Part shown: in pieces, positions 6,606 through 6,792 of the stretch
Layout: each line of letters opens with the position of its first letter
Numbering within the stretch: position 1 is the first letter of the stretch
From: Bacteroidota bacterium
Lineage (GTDB): Bacteria; Bacteroidota; Bacteroidia; Flavobacteriales_F; PHOS-HE28
DNA: 6,792 bases
Reading direction: 5' to 3'
Assembly: GCA_023430325.1 (NCBI GenBank)
Contig: JAEZAU010000088.1
Location: 1-6,792, forward strand
The notes under the pieces: model-generated
Database searches by the model: none
The model's input: only the letters and a program-made list of their open reading frames with translations
What the model was told of the DNA's origin: nothing
Program-made: the position numbers and the translations under genes

Positions 6606-6792
6606 ATCAGGCCGAGCCGCTTTTGCGCTCCCAATAGTTTGATCATCGATCCGGCCGCCAACCAAGCCACCGTGGCGAAAAAGGGTGCAACCAGCACATC
6701 GATGGTATAGTGCACATGCTGGAACAGCACCAGGAAACCCACGGCGAAGGCACCAAGACCGATCATTTTCCGCAGCATGGATCGACCGACTG
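6602..6792 (-). CDS. C-terminal part of a PAP2-like (sphingomyelin-synthase-type) membrane protein, 5' end beyond window
   Basis: The minus strand reads 62 codons plus TAG (6604-6602), open at the right edge. It encodes a hydrophobic segment (MIGLGAFAVGFLVLFQHVH), then HYTIDVLVAPFFA and a second hydrophobic stretch (TVAWLAAGSMI), ending in a basic tail (GAQKRLGLI). HYTxD followed by [IV][IV]-A is the last catalytic motif of sphingomyelin synthase-like PAP2_C proteins, where the His and Asp belong to the catalytic triad of phosphatidic-acid-phosphatase-fold enzymes. Such proteins are integral membrane lipid phosphatases or phosphotransferases. The earlier active-site His lies outside the window, so activity cannot be judged. 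The gene is convergent with the reductase and overlaps it by 4 bp. Confidence 0.65.
   Translation of the reverse strand, partial: VGRSMLRKMIGLGAFAVGFLVLFQHVHYTIDVLVAPFFATVAWLAAGSMIKLLGAQKRLGLI

Overview
The window looks like chromosomal DNA of a member of the Bacteroidota. The basis is a very large secreted protein built from PKD/Ig-like modules of the 'NAGADQTIC ... LNGSVT ... GTFSP ... LNATYTPSAADI ... LTLTSTNGC' type, a preceding SprB-like module, an AxA-Q signal peptide, and the absence of Shine-Dalgarno sequences in front of any gene. By eye the base composition is moderately GC-rich, which would fit one of the higher-GC lineages of the phylum; genus and species cannot be told.

Layout. 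(1) Bases 1-4786, minus strand: one uninterrupted reading frame, at least 1595 codons and open at the left edge. It encodes a signal peptide, a cysteine-rich N-terminal domain, one SprB-like module and then 15 (14 complete) tandem modules of 85-90 residues. It is not obvious as an ORF because its stop lies outside the window, and many antisense and out-of-frame shadow ORFs overlie it. (2) Bases 4787-4971: a 185-bp divergent intergenic region with a tentative promoter for the big gene. (3) Bases 4972-5805, plus strand: a phytanoyl-CoA-dioxygenase (PhyH)-type Fe(II)/2-oxoglutarate oxygenase. (4) Bases 5802-6605, plus strand: a classical short-chain dehydrogenase/reductase, translationally coupled to the oxygenase by an ATGA overlap. 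(5) Bases 6602-6792, minus strand: the C-terminal 62 codons of a membrane protein carrying the HYTID motif of sphingomyelin-synthase-like PAP2 proteins. It converges on the reductase gene so tightly that the two stop codons share a CTAG.

The most noteworthy structure is inside the repeat protein. Module lengths from the large-coordinate end are 270, 261, 264, 267, 255, 261, 258, 264, 267, 255, 261, 258, 264, 267 bp. The run 264-267-255-261-258 occurs twice in succession (period 1305 bp, 435 residues), and class-specific residues match the same order. The array therefore has a higher-order, five-module repeat above the basic ~87-residue one. Near the left edge the pattern switches back to the two module types that begin the array.

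Functionally, the giant protein is probably a cell-surface or secreted adhesin-like product, as is usual for such Bacteroidota proteins; its sorting domain would lie beyond the left edge. The oxygenase-reductase pair is probably a two-gene operon for oxidising and reducing a small, perhaps lipidic, substrate. The neighbouring PAP2-like gene makes a lipid-related role plausible but not shown. No RNA genes, CRISPR arrays, insertion sequences or convincing hairpin terminators were seen.
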